From Pseudomonas wayambapalatensis (GTDB lineage Bacteria; Pseudomonadota; Gammaproteobacteria; Pseudomonadales; Pseudomonadaceae): a DNA stretch of 64,000 bases. How positions within the stretch are numbered: position 1 is the stretch's first letter; each line of letters starts with the position of its first letter. The position numbers were made by a program, and so were the translations under genes. Below are positions 43,789 to 53,818 of the stretch, one piece after another. The DNA lies in NCBI GenBank assembly GCA_014268975.2, contig CP077096.1:236001-300000 (forward strand), read 5' to 3'. The notes under the pieces are model-generated. The model was not told the origin of the DNA. It searched no databases and saw nothing but the letters and a program-made list of their open reading frames with translations.

Positions 43789-43912
43789 GGTCTTCCTCAG
43801 TAGCAGATGCGATTAGCGTGCAGCCCAGAATGGGCAGGCGGACTCGATAGTTTAAAAAATCACCAGCCAATAGGGAAGGCCTGTTTTGTCTGGTGATCCG
43901 TGTCAGCTGCTC

Positions 43913-43934
43913 GTGGGAGCGGGCTTGCCCGCGA
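43913..43934. repeat. single REP element
   Basis: A lone REP core (GTGGGAGCGGGCTTGCCCGC) lies between the LysR gene and rpoZ. No inverted partner is seen close by. Confidence 0.75.
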
Positions 43935-44004
43935 AAGGGCCGTAACAGACGGCCTCTCACTTGAATCTGACGATAACGCTTCCCGCCCCGCGAACACAAC
44001 AGCT

Positions 44005-44877
44005 TCACAACATCGCGTCACGCAATCGCGGGGTCAGCTCCTCGAACAGCGTCTGCACCGAGCGCAGCGCGCGGCAATCGGGGCGGGTCAGCAGCCACAA
44101 CTGGGTGTCGCAGCCTGGCAGCGCGCCGCTCAAGGCCTCGACGCCGGGCAGGGTATCGACCATATAGTCGGCCAGTGCCGCCACCCCCATGCCGGTGCTG
44201 ACCAACTGAGCAATGGTCGACATGCCACTGCACTGGTAACGCGGGATCAGGTCGGGGTGCTGCTGGTTGCGCCAGACCACCGTGGGGTGGTCCTGCATGG
44301 CGTCGTCCGGGGCGATCCACGGCACGCTGTTTGGCGACTCGGCCAGGCGCTCGCGAAATTCCGGGCGTCCGCAGATTACATAGGACGTTGAGCCCAGGCA
44401 GCGTCCCACCAGGTGCTCCGGCGGTGTGTTGGTCAGGCGCAGGGCGATGTCGGCGTCGCGGCGGCTGAGGTTGGCGAAGGTGTTGGAGGTGCCCATCTCC
44501 AGCGACAGCGCGGGGTAGTTGGGCATGAACTCGGCCAGCGCGGGGAGCAACAGGCTGTGCAGCACGGCTTCGGTGCAGGTCAGGCGCACCGTGCCGCTGA
44601 CCACCTGCTCGCCGCTGGTCAGGGCGATGCGCGCGGCGTCCAGCGCCTGCTCGGCACGCTCTGCCTGTTCGGCGAGGGCCTGCGCGGTGTCGGTCGGCAG
44701 GTAGCCCTTGCGGCTCTTGACGAACAGCGCAGTGCCCAGCGCCGACTCCAGCCGCCGGATCGAGCGGAATACCGTTGAAACATCGACCTTAAGGAGCTCG
44801 GCGGCCTTGGCCAGTGAGCGGCCACGTTCCAGTGCCAGGACCAGGGCGAGGTCCGCGTGATTGATCTGATATTGCAT
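44005..44877 (-). CDS. LysR family transcriptional regulator (divergent from polyamine ligase genes)
   Basis: 290 residues from ATG 44877 (MQYQINHADLALVLALERGRSL). The helix-turn-helix reads SLAKAAELLKVDVSTVFRSIRRLESALG and is followed by the effector domain (VRLTCTEAVLHSLLLPALAEF, IALRLTNTPPEHLVGR). The substitution of the usual F-x-x-V by L-x-L-V in the first helix is minor. It is divergent from the glutamine-synthetase-like gene, with 209 bases between, and is its likely regulator. The effector may be a polyamine or derivative. Confidence 0.9.
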   Translation of the reverse strand: MQYQINHADLALVLALERGRSLAKAAELLKVDVSTVFRSIRRLESALGTALFVKSRKGYLPTDTAQALAEQAERAEQALDAARIALTSGEQVVSGTVRLTCTEAVLHSLLLPALAEFMPNYPALSLEMGTSNTFANLSRRDADIALRLTNTPPEHLVGRCLGSTSYVICGRPEFRERLAESPNSVPWIAPDDAMQDHPTVVWRNQQHPDLIPRYQCSGMSTIAQLVSTGMGVAALADYMVDTLPGVEALSGALPGCDTQLWLLTRPDCRALRSVQTLFEELTPRLRDAML

Positions 44878-44925
44878 TTGTGCACGCTCTGCTTGCCGAT
44901 TTGCCAATGTCTGTTGCACTGGAGC

Positions 44926-44939
44926 CCACTTTATAGTGG
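44926..44939. promoter_or_regulatory. dyad CCACT-TTAT-AGTGG in the divergent promoter region
   Basis: A perfect 5-base inverted repeat with a 4-base gap lies 48 bases before the LysR start and about 150 before the ligase gene. It overlaps a TATAGT that could be a -10 element. Its use as an operator is inferred from position. Confidence 0.45.
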
Positions 44940-45086
44940 AACGGCCCCCGGGAATCAATGCGCCCGGCGAGCGACAGAATTCCCCCACGATGGGGCCGTG
45001 AAAAGAACAACAGCAGCAACCATCGTCGCCCTCGAGGCGCCAGCCGTATCCCCACATCGCCGCTCCGAATCAAAGGATGTACAGCC

Positions 45087-46469
45087 ATGACGTCGGTCTC
45101 CCCGTGCGCCCGTTCTTCCCGCGAGATGAATGAATTCCTGGAAGCCCACCCGGACACGCAGTACGTCGATCTGTTGATCTCCGACATGAACGGCGTGGTG
45201 CGCGGCAAGCGCATCGAGCGGGCCAGCCTGCACAAGGTGTACGAGAAGGGCATCAACCTGCCGGCTTCGCTGTTCGCCCTGGATATCAACGGCTCGACCG
45301 TCGAAAGCACGGGCCTTGGCCTGGACATCGGCGACGCCGACCGCATCTGCTACCCGATCCCCGGTTCGCTCTCCAATGAGCCCTGGCAGAAGCGCCCGAC
45401 GGCGCAGTTGCTGATGACCATGCACGAAATCGAAGGCGAGCCGTTCTTCGCCGATCCACGCGAAGTGCTGCGCCAGGTGGTGAGCAAGTTCGATGCGCTG
45501 GGCCTGGATATCTGCGCGGCGTTCGAGCTGGAGTTCTACCTGATCGACCAGGACAATCTGAACGGTCGACCGCAGCCGCCGCGTTCGCCGATCTCGGGCA
45601 AGCGCCCGCAGTCGACCCAGGTCTACCTGATCGATGACCTGGACGAGTACGCCGACTGCCTGCAGGACATGCTCGAAGCCGCCAAGGAGCAAGGCCTGCC
45701 GGCCGATGCGATCGTCAAGGAAAGTGCTCCGGCGCAGTTCGAGGTCAACCTGCACCATGTCGCCGACCCGCTCAAGGCCTGCGACTACGCGATCCTGCTC
45801 AAGCGCCTGATCAAGAACATCGCCTACGACCATGAGATGGACTCGACCTTCATGGCCAAGCCCTATCCGGGCCAGGCGGGTAACGGCCTGCATGTGCACA
45901 TCTCGCTGCTGGACAAGAAAACCGGCAAGAACATCTTCGCCAATGATGACGCGCTGCAGAGCGAAACCCTGCGCCACGCCATTGGCGGTGTGCTGGAAAC
46001 CATGCCGGCGTCGATGGCCTTCCTGTGCCCGAACATCAACTCTTACCGCCGCTTTGGTGCCCAGTTCTATGTGCCGAACGCACCGAGCTGGGGCCTGGAC
46101 AACCGTACCGTGGCCCTGCGCGTGCCCACCGACAGCAGCGATAACCTGCGCATCGAGCACCGTGTCGCAGGGGCCGATGCCAACCCTTACCTGATGCTCG
46201 CCGCGATTCTCGCAGGCATCCACCACGGCCTGACCAACAAGGTCGAGCCCGGCGCGCCGATCGAGGGCAATTCGTACGAGCAGCTCGAGCAGAGCCTGCC
46301 GAACAACCTGCGTGACGCCTTGCGCGCGCTGGATGACAGCGAAGTCCTCAACCAATACATCAGCCCGGAATACATCGACATCTTCGTGGCCTGCAAGGAA
46401 AGCGAGCTGGCGGAGTTCGAAGTGTCGATCTCCGACCTCGAATACAACTGGTACCTGCACACGGTGTAA
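45087..46469 (+). CDS. glutamine-synthetase family ligase, probable gamma-glutamylpolyamine synthetase
   Basis: 460 residues from ATG 45087. The GS fold is shown by DLLISDMNGVVRGKRIE, FELEFYLIDQDN (metal-binding E-x-E), NLHH (N-x-H), FMAKPYPGQAGNGLHVHISL (glutamate loop) and EHRVAGADANPYLMLAAILAG. Members of this branch (PuuA/SpuI type) join glutamate to putrescine or another amine, not ammonia. The hydrolase gene that removes the glutamyl group follows 4 bases downstream and an amino-acid permease lies next. Together these define a gamma-glutamylation route for polyamines. Confidence 0.9.
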   Translation: MTSVSPCARSSREMNEFLEAHPDTQYVDLLISDMNGVVRGKRIERASLHKVYEKGINLPASLFALDINGSTVESTGLGLDIGDADRICYPIPGSLSNEPWQKRPTAQLLMTMHEIEGEPFFADPREVLRQVVSKFDALGLDICAAFELEFYLIDQDNLNGRPQPPRSPISGKRPQSTQVYLIDDLDEYADCLQDMLEAAKEQGLPADAIVKESAPAQFEVNLHHVADPLKACDYAILLKRLIKNIAYDHEMDSTFMAKPYPGQAGNGLHVHISLLDKKTGKNIFANDDALQSETLRHAIGGVLETMPASMAFLCPNINSYRRFGAQFYVPNAPSWGLDNRTVALRVPTDSSDNLRIEHRVAGADANPYLMLAAILAGIHHGLTNKVEPGAPIEGNSYEQLEQSLPNNLRDALRALDDSEVLNQYISPEYIDIFVACKESELAEFEVSISDLEYNWYLHTV

Positions 46470-46473
46470 GCCC

Positions 46474-47247
46474 ATGAGCGCAAACGCGGTTCCCTTGATC
46501 GGTGTCAGCGCCTGCCGCCAGCAGGTTGGGAAGAACTCGTCGCACACGGTGGGCGACAAGTATGTCGAGGCGGCAGGTTTTGCCGGGTTGCCGCTGATCC
46601 TGCCGGCGCGCGACACGGCCAGCGACCCGCAGGCGCTGCTGGTGCGCCTGAATGGCATTCTTTTTACCGGCTCGCCTTCAAATGTCGAGCCGCATCATTA
46701 CAATGGCGCCCCCAGCGTGGACGGTACCCGGCACGACGTTGCGCGTGATCGCCTGACCCTGCCGTTGCTGCAGGCCGCCATAGCCGCCGGCGTGCCGGTG
46801 TTGTGCATCTGCCGTGGATTCCAGGAACTCAACGTGGCCTTGGGTGGCACTCTGCACCAGCGAGTGCAGGAACTGCCCGGCTACCTGGACCACCGCGAAC
46901 CTGAGGACGCACCCCTGGAGGTGCAATACGGGCCTCGACACACGGTCGGCATTGCGCCGGGCGGATTGTTCGAGCGCCTGGGCCTGGCTGCGCAGTTCGA
47001 GGTCAACTCGCTGCATAGCCAGGGCATCGACCGTCTGGCCCCGGGCCTGCGTGTCGAGGCACGGGCCCCGGATGGCCTGATTGAAGCGGTGTCGATGACT
47101 GATGCGCCGGGCTTCGTGCTTGGCGTGCAATGGCACCCGGAGTGGCGTTTCGCCGAAAACCCGGTCTCCCTACGTCTGTTTCAGGCGTTTCGCGAGGCCT
47201 GCATTGCCCATGCTGCTCGGGAGGGTTCGCGCCAGAAGGCATTCTGA
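46474..47247 (+). CDS. gamma-glutamyl-gamma-aminobutyrate hydrolase (peptidase C26)
   Basis: 257 residues from ATG 46474. The class I amidotransferase fold has the nucleophile C113 in CICRGFQELN and the H221-E223 pair in QWHPEW. PVLCICRG and FTGSPSNVEP are PuuD-type features. The enzyme frees GABA from gamma-glutamyl-GABA in the cytoplasm. It follows the ligase by 4 bases, so the two are surely co-transcribed. The oxidative steps between the two reactions (amine oxidation to acid) are not coded here and must be elsewhere. Confidence 0.9.
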   Translation: MSANAVPLIGVSACRQQVGKNSSHTVGDKYVEAAGFAGLPLILPARDTASDPQALLVRLNGILFTGSPSNVEPHHYNGAPSVDGTRHDVARDRLTLPLLQAAIAAGVPVLCICRGFQELNVALGGTLHQRVQELPGYLDHREPEDAPLEVQYGPRHTVGIAPGGLFERLGLAAQFEVNSLHSQGIDRLAPGLRVEARAPDGLIEAVSMTDAPGFVLGVQWHPEWRFAENPVSLRLFQAFREACIAHAAREGSRQKAF

Positions 47248-47361
47248 CGTTACCCGAAGGTCTCGGATGACCCACCCCCTGCAGCAAGCTTTCAATGAGT
47301 GAAAGCGGGCCTTGTTCGCAAGGCCTGTGAAAACAATACCAATAGCAACGGCAAATAACTC

Positions 47362-48909
47362 ATGAGCGAATACACAGAAGCCGGCCGCCCTCCCGATGTG
47401 GCGGCCGACGCGGGCAGCAACACCCAGCGTGCCAGCAAAGGCCTGGCCAAAGGTCGCCTGGGCCTGCTGGCCAGCGTGGTGCTGGGCATCTCCACCATTG
47501 CCCCGGTCTATACCCTGACCGGCGCCCTCGGCCCGACCGTACGCGAAGTCGGCGCCCATCTGCCGGCGGTCTTCATCGTCGGCTTCCTGCCGATGCTGCT
47601 GGTTGCCCTCGGCTACCGCGAGCTGAACGCCGCGGAGCCCGACAGCGGCACCTCTTTCACCTGGTCGGCACGTGCCTTCGGCCCGATGATCGGCTGGATC
47701 GGTGGCTGGGGGCTGGTCGTTGCCACCACCATCGTGCTGTCGAACCTGGCCGGTGTGGCGGTCGATTTCTTCTACCTGTTCATCGGACAGATCACGGGGC
47801 ATCACGCGTATGCCGCGCTGGCGGACAACCTGCTGATCAACGTCACCACCTGTTGTGCGTTCATCGCCCTGGCGGTGTGGATCTGCTGTCGGGGCATGGG
47901 CACCACCATGACCGTGCAGTACGGCCTGGTCGCCCTGCAATTGCTGGTGTTGGTGGGCTTTGGTTTTGCGGCTTTCGGCGAGACCACTGCGCCGCCGCCG
48001 CTGGAGTTCGATCTCGCCTGGTTCAACCCCTTCGGTGTCGAATCGTTCTCGGCCTTCGCGGCCGGCCTGTCGCTGTCGATCTTCATCTTCTGGGGCTGGG
48101 ACGTGTGCCTGACCGTCAGCGAAGAGTCCATCGGCAGCGACGAAGTGCCCGGCAAGGCGGCCACCTGGACGGTGCTGCTGATCCTGGGGCTGTACCTGTT
48201 CACCGCCATTGCCACCTTGCAATTCGCCGGTATCAGCGACAGCGGCCTGGGCCTGGGTAATCCGCGCATCCAGGAGAACGTCTTCGCCCATCTGGCCGGC
48301 CCGGTCATGGGGCCGCTGGCGATCCTGATGTCGATTGCGGTGTTGGCCAGCACAGCGGCATCGCTGCAGTCGACCTTCGTGTCTCCTGCGCGCACCCTGC
48401 TCGCCATGGGCTACTACGGTGCCGTGCCGCAGCGTTTCGCCAGCGTCTGCCCGCGTTCGCAGACGCCGCGCTACGCGACCATCTGTGCGGGCGTGGCGGC
48501 GGCCTTGTTCTACGTGACCATGCGTACCCTGAGCGAGAACGTACTGGCAGATACCATCACCGCGCTGGGGATGATGATCTGCTTCTACTATTCCCTGACC
48601 GCGTTCGCCTGTGTCTGGTACTTCCGCGACAGCCTGTTCGACAGCCTGCGCCACTTCTTCATGCGCGGCCTGTGCCCGCTGGTGGGTGGGGTGATCCTGT
48701 CGGTGATCTTCGTGCGTACCGCGATCGACAGCGCTTCGCCCGACTTTGGCAGCGGCTCGCATGTAGGCGGGCTGGGGCTGGTATTCGTGATCGCGGCGAT
48801 CATCTCGGTGCTGGGCATCGTGCTGATGATGCTGTCGCGGCTGCGCGCCCCGGCGTACTTCCTCGGGGCAACCTTGCAGCAGCAGGCGAAACTGCAGTTG
48901 CAGGAATAA
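47362..48909 (+). CDS. APC family amino acid/polyamine permease
   Basis: 515 residues with about 12 membrane segments. APC features include KGRLGLLASVVLGISTIAPVYTLTGALG in helix 1, GYRELNAAEPDSGTSFTWSARAFGPMIGWIGGW, and FIFWGWDVCLTVSEESIGSDEVPGKAA in helix 6. The last sequence is characteristic of the family's substrate site. It comes after the hydrolase, 114 bases on, and probably imports the amine fed into the gamma-glutamyl route. The precise substrate is not visible. Confidence 0.9.
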   Translation: MSEYTEAGRPPDVAADAGSNTQRASKGLAKGRLGLLASVVLGISTIAPVYTLTGALGPTVREVGAHLPAVFIVGFLPMLLVALGYRELNAAEPDSGTSFTWSARAFGPMIGWIGGWGLVVATTIVLSNLAGVAVDFFYLFIGQITGHHAYAALADNLLINVTTCCAFIALAVWICCRGMGTTMTVQYGLVALQLLVLVGFGFAAFGETTAPPPLEFDLAWFNPFGVESFSAFAAGLSLSIFIFWGWDVCLTVSEESIGSDEVPGKAATWTVLLILGLYLFTAIATLQFAGISDSGLGLGNPRIQENVFAHLAGPVMGPLAILMSIAVLASTAASLQSTFVSPARTLLAMGYYGAVPQRFASVCPRSQTPRYATICAGVAAALFYVTMRTLSENVLADTITALGMMICFYYSLTAFACVWYFRDSLFDSLRHFFMRGLCPLVGGVILSVIFVRTAIDSASPDFGSGSHVGGLGLVFVIAAIISVLGIVLMMLSRLRAPAYFLGATLQQQAKLQLQE

Positions 48910-48937
48910 GGCGTAGGTGGGGCTGCTGTGCAGCCTG

Positions 48938-49003
48938 ATCGCGGGGCAAGCCCGCTCCGACAGGTGCGGTGCCGTACCTGTAGGAGCGGGCTTGCCCCGC
49001 GAT
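48938..49003. repeat. REPIN between convergent permease and gmk genes
   Basis: Arms at 48938-48965 and 48976-49003 are reverse complements over 28 bases with one mismatch (ATCGCGGGGCAAGCCCGCTCC side). The REP core has an extra G (GCGGGGCAAGCCCGC). It sits exactly between the ends of two convergent genes and may act as a bidirectional terminator. Confidence 0.85.
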
Positions 49004-49007
49004 TGTT

Positions 49008-49640
<633 letters not shown>

Positions 49641-50504
49641 TTACTCGATGTTCTGTACTTGTTCACGCATCTGTTCGATCAGCACCTTCAGGTTGACCGC
49701 CGCCTGGGTGCTGCGCGGGTCGAAGGCCTTGGAGCCGAGCGTGTTCGCCTCGCGGTTGAGTTCCTGCATCAGGAAGTCCAGGCGTCGTCCGGCGGCGCCG
49801 CCCGACTTGAGCACTCGGCGCACCTCGGTGACGTGGGTGCTGAGGCGGTCGAGTTCTTCGGCGACGTCGCTCTTTTGTGCCAGCAGTACCATTTCCTGCT
49901 CCAGACGCTGCGGGTCGAGTTCGGCCTGCAGGTCGTTGAAGCGGTCGACGATGCGCTGGCGCTGGGCTGCCAGCATCTGCGGCACCAGGGTGCGCAGTGT
50001 GGCGACCTCGCTGGTCATGGCGTCCAGGCGCTCGTTGATCAGTCGTGCCAGCTCCTGGCCTTCGCGCAGGCGACCGGCCTTGAGTTCGGCCAGCGCCTCG
50101 TCGAACAGGGCGATGGCTTCGGCGTTGAGGGCCTGCGGGTCGGCGGCATCGGCCACCAGCACGCCGGGCCAGGCCAGCACTTCCAGCGGGTTGAGCGGCG
50201 CCGGCTGCTTGATCAGCCCGGCCACGGTCTCGGCGGCGGCGACCAGTTGCGCGGCGCGCTCGCGATCGACCTGCAGCGGCTTGCCGGTGCTGTCGTCGGA
50301 CAGGCGCAAGGTGCATTCGACCTTGCCGCGCGACAGCCCCTGGCGCAGACCTTCACGTACCGCGCCCTCGAGGTCACGCAGGGCTTCCGGCAGGCGCAGG
50401 TGCGGTTCGAGATAGCGATGGTTGACCGAGCGCAGCTCCCAGGCCAGGGTGCCCTGGCTGCCGGCGCGCTCGACGCGGGCAAAGGCGGTCATGCTGTGCA
50501 CCAT
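49641..50504 (-). CDS. yicC: YicC family endoribonuclease
   Basis: 287 residues from ATG 50504, with GAGGTACTCCCC before it. The family pattern [12 protein letters not shown] at the start and [21 protein letters not shown] is exact, and the C-terminal DUF1732 part includes [27 protein letters not shown]. YicC of E. coli is reported to have endoribonuclease activity in RNA decay. It is divergent from rph and upstream of gmk, the classical rph-yicC arrangement. Confidence 0.95.
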   Translation of the reverse strand: MVHSMTAFARVERAGSQGTLAWELRSVNHRYLEPHLRLPEALRDLEGAVREGLRQGLSRGKVECTLRLSDDSTGKPLQVDRERAAQLVAAAETVAGLIKQPAPLNPLEVLAWPGVLVADAADPQALNAEAIALFDEALAELKAGRLREGQELARLINERLDAMTSEVATLRTLVPQMLAAQRQRIVDRFNDLQAELDPQRLEQEMVLLAQKSDVAEELDRLSTHVTEVRRVLKSGGAAGRRLDFLMQELNREANTLGSKAFDPRSTQAAVNLKVLIEQMREQVQNIE

Positions 50505-50731
50505 GGGGAGTACCTCGCGAATTCGGTTTGTACGGGGGAAGCCTTTCGGCTGCAAGGCGCAGGATTGTAGCGCAGTGCGGCGGTGACGCCCAATCGAACC
50601 ATGCTACAGGGCGGGGCTGCTATCGGTGGGAAAAGTCGACGGGGTGCGAGGCTGCGACAATAGGCATGTCCTCCCAGGACGCGCGGCTCTATAATGGCCG
50701 CCAGATTCGATTTCCGGTACAGGTATCCCAG

Positions 50732-51454
50732 ATGAAACGTCCAAGTGGTCGCGCTGCCGATCAGCTTCGCTCGATCCGCATCACCCGCAACTACACCAAG
50801 CACGCCGAGGGGTCGGTACTGGTCGAGTTCGGTGACACCAAGGTCATCTGCACGGTCAGCGTCGAGAACGGTGTTCCGCGCTTCCTCAAAGGCCAGGGCC
50901 AGGGTTGGTTGACCGCCGAGTACGGCATGCTGCCGCGCTCCACTGGCGAGCGTAACCAGCGTGAGGCCAGCCGTGGCAAGCAGGGCGGTCGCACCCTCGA
51001 GATCCAGCGCCTGATCGGCCGTTCGCTGCGTGCGGCACTGGACATGAGCAAGCTGGGCGACATCACGCTGTACGTCGACTGCGATGTGATCCAGGCGGAC
51101 GGCGGCACTCGCACCGCTTCGATCACCGGCGCCATGGTCGCCCTGTGCGACGCCCTGGCGGTGATCAAGAAGCGTGGCGGTCTAAAGGGCGGCAATCCGC
51201 TCAAGCACATGATCGCCGCAGTGTCGGTGGGCATGTACCAGGGCGAGGCAGTGCTGGACCTCGACTACCTCGAAGACTCGGCTGCCGAAACCGACCTCAA
51301 CGTGGTCATGACCAGCGCCGGTGGCTTCATCGAAGTGCAGGGCACTGCCGAAGGCGCGCCGTTCCAGCCTGAAGACTTCAACGCCATGCTGGCGCTGGCG
51401 CAGAAGGGCATGACCGAGATCTTCGACCTGCAGCAGGCTGCATTGGCAGACTGA
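50732..51454 (+). CDS. rph: ribonuclease PH
   Basis: 240 residues from ATG 50732. RNase PH trims tRNA 3' ends with phosphate as co-substrate and forms a hexamer. Motifs: [36 protein letters not shown], the phosphate-site stretch [59 protein letters not shown] and [20 protein letters not shown]. All are intact, unlike the frame-shifted rph of laboratory E. coli K-12. It is divergent from yicC and followed by a DUF4870 gene. Confidence 0.97.
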   Translation: MKRPSGRAADQLRSIRITRNYTKHAEGSVLVEFGDTKVICTVSVENGVPRFLKGQGQGWLTAEYGMLPRSTGERNQREASRGKQGGRTLEIQRLIGRSLRAALDMSKLGDITLYVDCDVIQADGGTRTASITGAMVALCDALAVIKKRGGLKGGNPLKHMIAAVSVGMYQGEAVLDLDYLEDSAAETDLNVVMTSAGGFIEVQGTAEGAPFQPEDFNAMLALAQKGMTEIFDLQQAALAD

Positions 51455-51480
51455 AGCTGCGCCAAGGAGGCGATGGACCC

Positions 51481-51849
51481 ATGAGTGAGACGAATCTGCC
51501 GATCGAAACGCCGAGCGCCGAAGTTCGGCAATGGGCGATGTTCTGCCACTTCAGCGCCTTGCTCGGGCTGGTGATGCCGCTCGGGCATCTGCTCGGGCCA
51601 CTGGTGATGTGGATCTGGAAGCGTGAGGTCGATCCGTTCGTCGATGCCCAGGGCAAGGAGGCGCTGAACTTCCAGATCAGCGTCACCATTGCCGGATTCA
51701 TCTGCTTCCTGCTGATGTTCGTGGTGATCGGCATCGTGCTGTTCGCCATCCTGGCAGTGGCCGTGCTGATCCTGATCATCCTTGCAGGGGTTCGGGCCAA
51801 TGAAGGCAAGCCGTACCGCTATCCGCTGATCTGGCGGCCGATCAAGTAG
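51481..51849 (+). CDS. DUF4870 membrane protein
   Basis: 122 residues with a short soluble N-terminus (residues 1-22) and three membrane helices: AMFCHFSALLGLVMPLGHLLGPLVMWIW, ISVTIAGFICFLLMFVVIGIVLF and ILAVAVLILIILAGV. The D-x-x-G-K-E-A-L-N-F-Q motif between helices 1 and 2 marks the family. It is conserved but has no assigned function. It follows rph by 26 bases and may be co-transcribed. Confidence 0.88.
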   Translation: MSETNLPIETPSAEVRQWAMFCHFSALLGLVMPLGHLLGPLVMWIWKREVDPFVDAQGKEALNFQISVTIAGFICFLLMFVVIGIVLFAILAVAVLILIILAGVRANEGKPYRYPLIWRPIK

Positions 51850-51859
51850 CCCCGCGCGC

Positions 51860-53818
51860 TCAAGGGAGCTGCAAACCGCCAGCTGCCTTGTGCAGGGCGC
51901 GCAGGTGTTCACCGATCTGTTTCACATTGGCCTCGATTGCCGCAATCTCCTTCGCCCGTGCAGGCTCCAGCAATGCCCGTACTTCCTTGTCCAGATCGGT
52001 ACTCAGGCGCAGCAACTGCGCCTGCCGCTCGCTGCTGACCTTTTCAAGGTGCACGCGCTCCTGAGGTTGGGGCAAGCCGTAGCCATCCGCCTCGAGCAAT
52101 TCGGCCGGGCGGCTGAGGAACCCACTGTTGGCAAGCATCTTCTGCAGCGTGGCGTTGGCCTTGTCGATGCTCGCGTCCTTGAGTGCGGCGGCGTTCAGGT
52201 AACGTTGTTTGACTTCATCCTGTGCCAGTAGCAACTGACGGCGCAGGCTGGCCTGCTCGAGCAGCAGCAAGGCAGCACTGGTGCGCAGATCGGCCTGGAC
52301 GAACCAGGGGCGGCGTTGCTCGGCATCCTGGGCCAACCAGTCCTCCACCGCTGTCTGCTTGATCGGCAACTGTTTCTTCAGCACCTCGAACATGGCCTGA
52401 TAGCGATCGCGATAGGAGTCGAAGCGATACCCCAGGCGCAGCGCCTCACGCGGGTCGTCGAGCACACTGGTGTCGGCCAGCCCCCGCCCCTTGAGCACCT
52501 CCAGCAAACCATTGGGCATGATCGCGTCGAGGTCGCTGAAGCGTTGGTCGGCGGTGCCGCTGCGCATCAGCTTGAGGGTTTCCACCGCGCAGTTGTTGGA
52601 CAGGAAGTAGTAATTGCCGTCGTAGCTCCAGTGCATTTCGGCAGCCTGGCGCACCAGGTCCTCGATCTGCTGGCGGTCGAGCTTGAGCGGCACGGAGGCC
52701 AGGCTGCGCAGTTCGGTCTTGGTGTACTCGTCGATCACCTGGCCCAACGGCAGGACGAACAGGCGCGACGGATAGGCGCCGGTCAGGCCGTCCCAGCTGG
52801 ACAGTTGCACATCATTGACGAACGCGCGGTACGACAACACCAGGTGGCGGTCCAGATCCAGGCGGCAGTCTGGCCCGCGTGGGCGGCCCGGTGCGCAGAT
52901 CACCAGGCGCAGCATGCTGTGTCCCCAGCGGCTGACCCAGTTCTGGTTGGCCTCGGCAAGCAGGTAGTCGACTTCGTAGACGCGCTCCGGGTCGATCTCG
53001 CCCAGTGGCTCTCGGGCGAAGTCGCTGCCGGCGTTAAGGAACGGCAGACCCTTGGCGCAGGTGTCCTGCTGGGGTGCCCAGCCGAAATGATCGCGCAGGT
53101 ACTGGTTCAAGGCCGGGCGTCGGCAGCCATAGCTCGGGTCGAGGAGGAAGTACTCCATGTTGACCGCGACAAACTCCTTGGGGCTGCTCAGCTCGTAGCT
53201 GTCCGGGGTGCGTACCAGTTGACCGTTGTGCTGTTCACGCTCGCCGCGACGGCCGACGTACTGCGGCCAGCCGGCAAGGTCGAGCAGGCGCGGATCGTCA
53301 CTCAGGGTGAAGCGGCGTGCTGTCTGGCCACGGCATTGCTGGGGGAGGCCGATCTGGCCGAGGGTGCCCTGCTGGCGGTTGCAGCGGGCAATCAGCGAGC
53401 GCTCGGCACTGGGCCACAGTCGCGCGCGATCATAGATATGGGTCAGCTCGTGCAGTACGGTGGCAAGCAGTTCTTCCCGCACCGTGCCGTGGGGGCGATG
53501 GGTTTTTTCCTTGGCGGCACTGCCATCGGTGAGCCCTGGCAGCAGGCGACTGTTGAGGTTGATGGTCGAGACTGGCGAAGCCTGGCCGTAGGCATCGGCG
53601 GGCATCTTGTCGGTCCAGCTGACCTGGATGCGTCGATCCAGACGCTGCTTGAAAGAGGGAGGCAGCTTCGACAGTGCCTGATCCAGCAGTTGCTGGGAGG
53701 CGTGCTGCTGTCGAGCGTCCAGACCGGCAGTCTGCAGCTCGAGCTGCAGATCGGCCAGGGCGGGCGTGCCGAGCAGCGTCAGGGCGCAGCCGAGCAGCCA
53801 GGCACGCACACGCTTCAC
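51860..53818 (-). CDS. periplasmic two-domain protein: putative HExxH metallopeptidase plus DUF4105 (NlpC/P60-like)
   Basis: 652 residues with a signal peptide at 1-22 (ALTLLGTPALA). The first half (about 30-280) holds HELTH at 123-127, a zinc metallopeptidase motif, with a possible third ligand E215 or E222 in SPKEFVAVNMEYFLLD. The middle (about 283-450) is a DUF4105-like domain with H300 in WGHSMLRL and C410 in LSNNCAVETLKL, the pair expected in an NlpC/P60-type cysteine enzyme. The last 190 residues are helical and probably coiled coil. No substrate is known; a cell-wall or lipid role is possible. It ends 10 bases after the convergent DUF4870 gene and overlaps the preceding DUF2388 gene by 4 bases. 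Confidence 0.75.
   Translation of the reverse strand: MKRVRAWLLGCALTLLGTPALADLQLELQTAGLDARQQHASQQLLDQALSKLPPSFKQRLDRRIQVSWTDKMPADAYGQASPVSTINLNSRLLPGLTDGSAAKEKTHRPHGTVREELLATVLHELTHIYDRARLWPSAERSLIARCNRQQGTLGQIGLPQQCRGQTARRFTLSDDPRLLDLAGWPQYVGRRGEREQHNGQLVRTPDSYELSSPKEFVAVNMEYFLLDPSYGCRRPALNQYLRDHFGWAPQQDTCAKGLPFLNAGSDFAREPLGEIDPERVYEVDYLLAEANQNWVSRWGHSMLRLVICAPGRPRGPDCRLDLDRHLVLSYRAFVNDVQLSSWDGLTGAYPSRLFVLPLGQVIDEYTKTELRSLASVPLKLDRQQIEDLVRQAAEMHWSYDGNYYFLSNNCAVETLKLMRSGTADQRFSDLDAIMPNGLLEVLKGRGLADTSVLDDPREALRLGYRFDSYRDRYQAMFEVLKKQLPIKQTAVEDWLAQDAEQRRPWFVQADLRTSAALLLLEQASLRRQLLLAQDEVKQRYLNAAALKDASIDKANATLQKMLANSGFLSRPAELLEADGYGLPQPQERVHLEKVSSERQAQLLRLSTDLDKEVRALLEPARAKEIAAIEANVKQIGEHLRALHKAAGGLQLP

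Noticed and set aside
40299..43816. Long plus-strand frames opposite ridA, spoT and rpoZ
   Set aside because: Shadows of well-supported genes on the other strand with no domain of their own.
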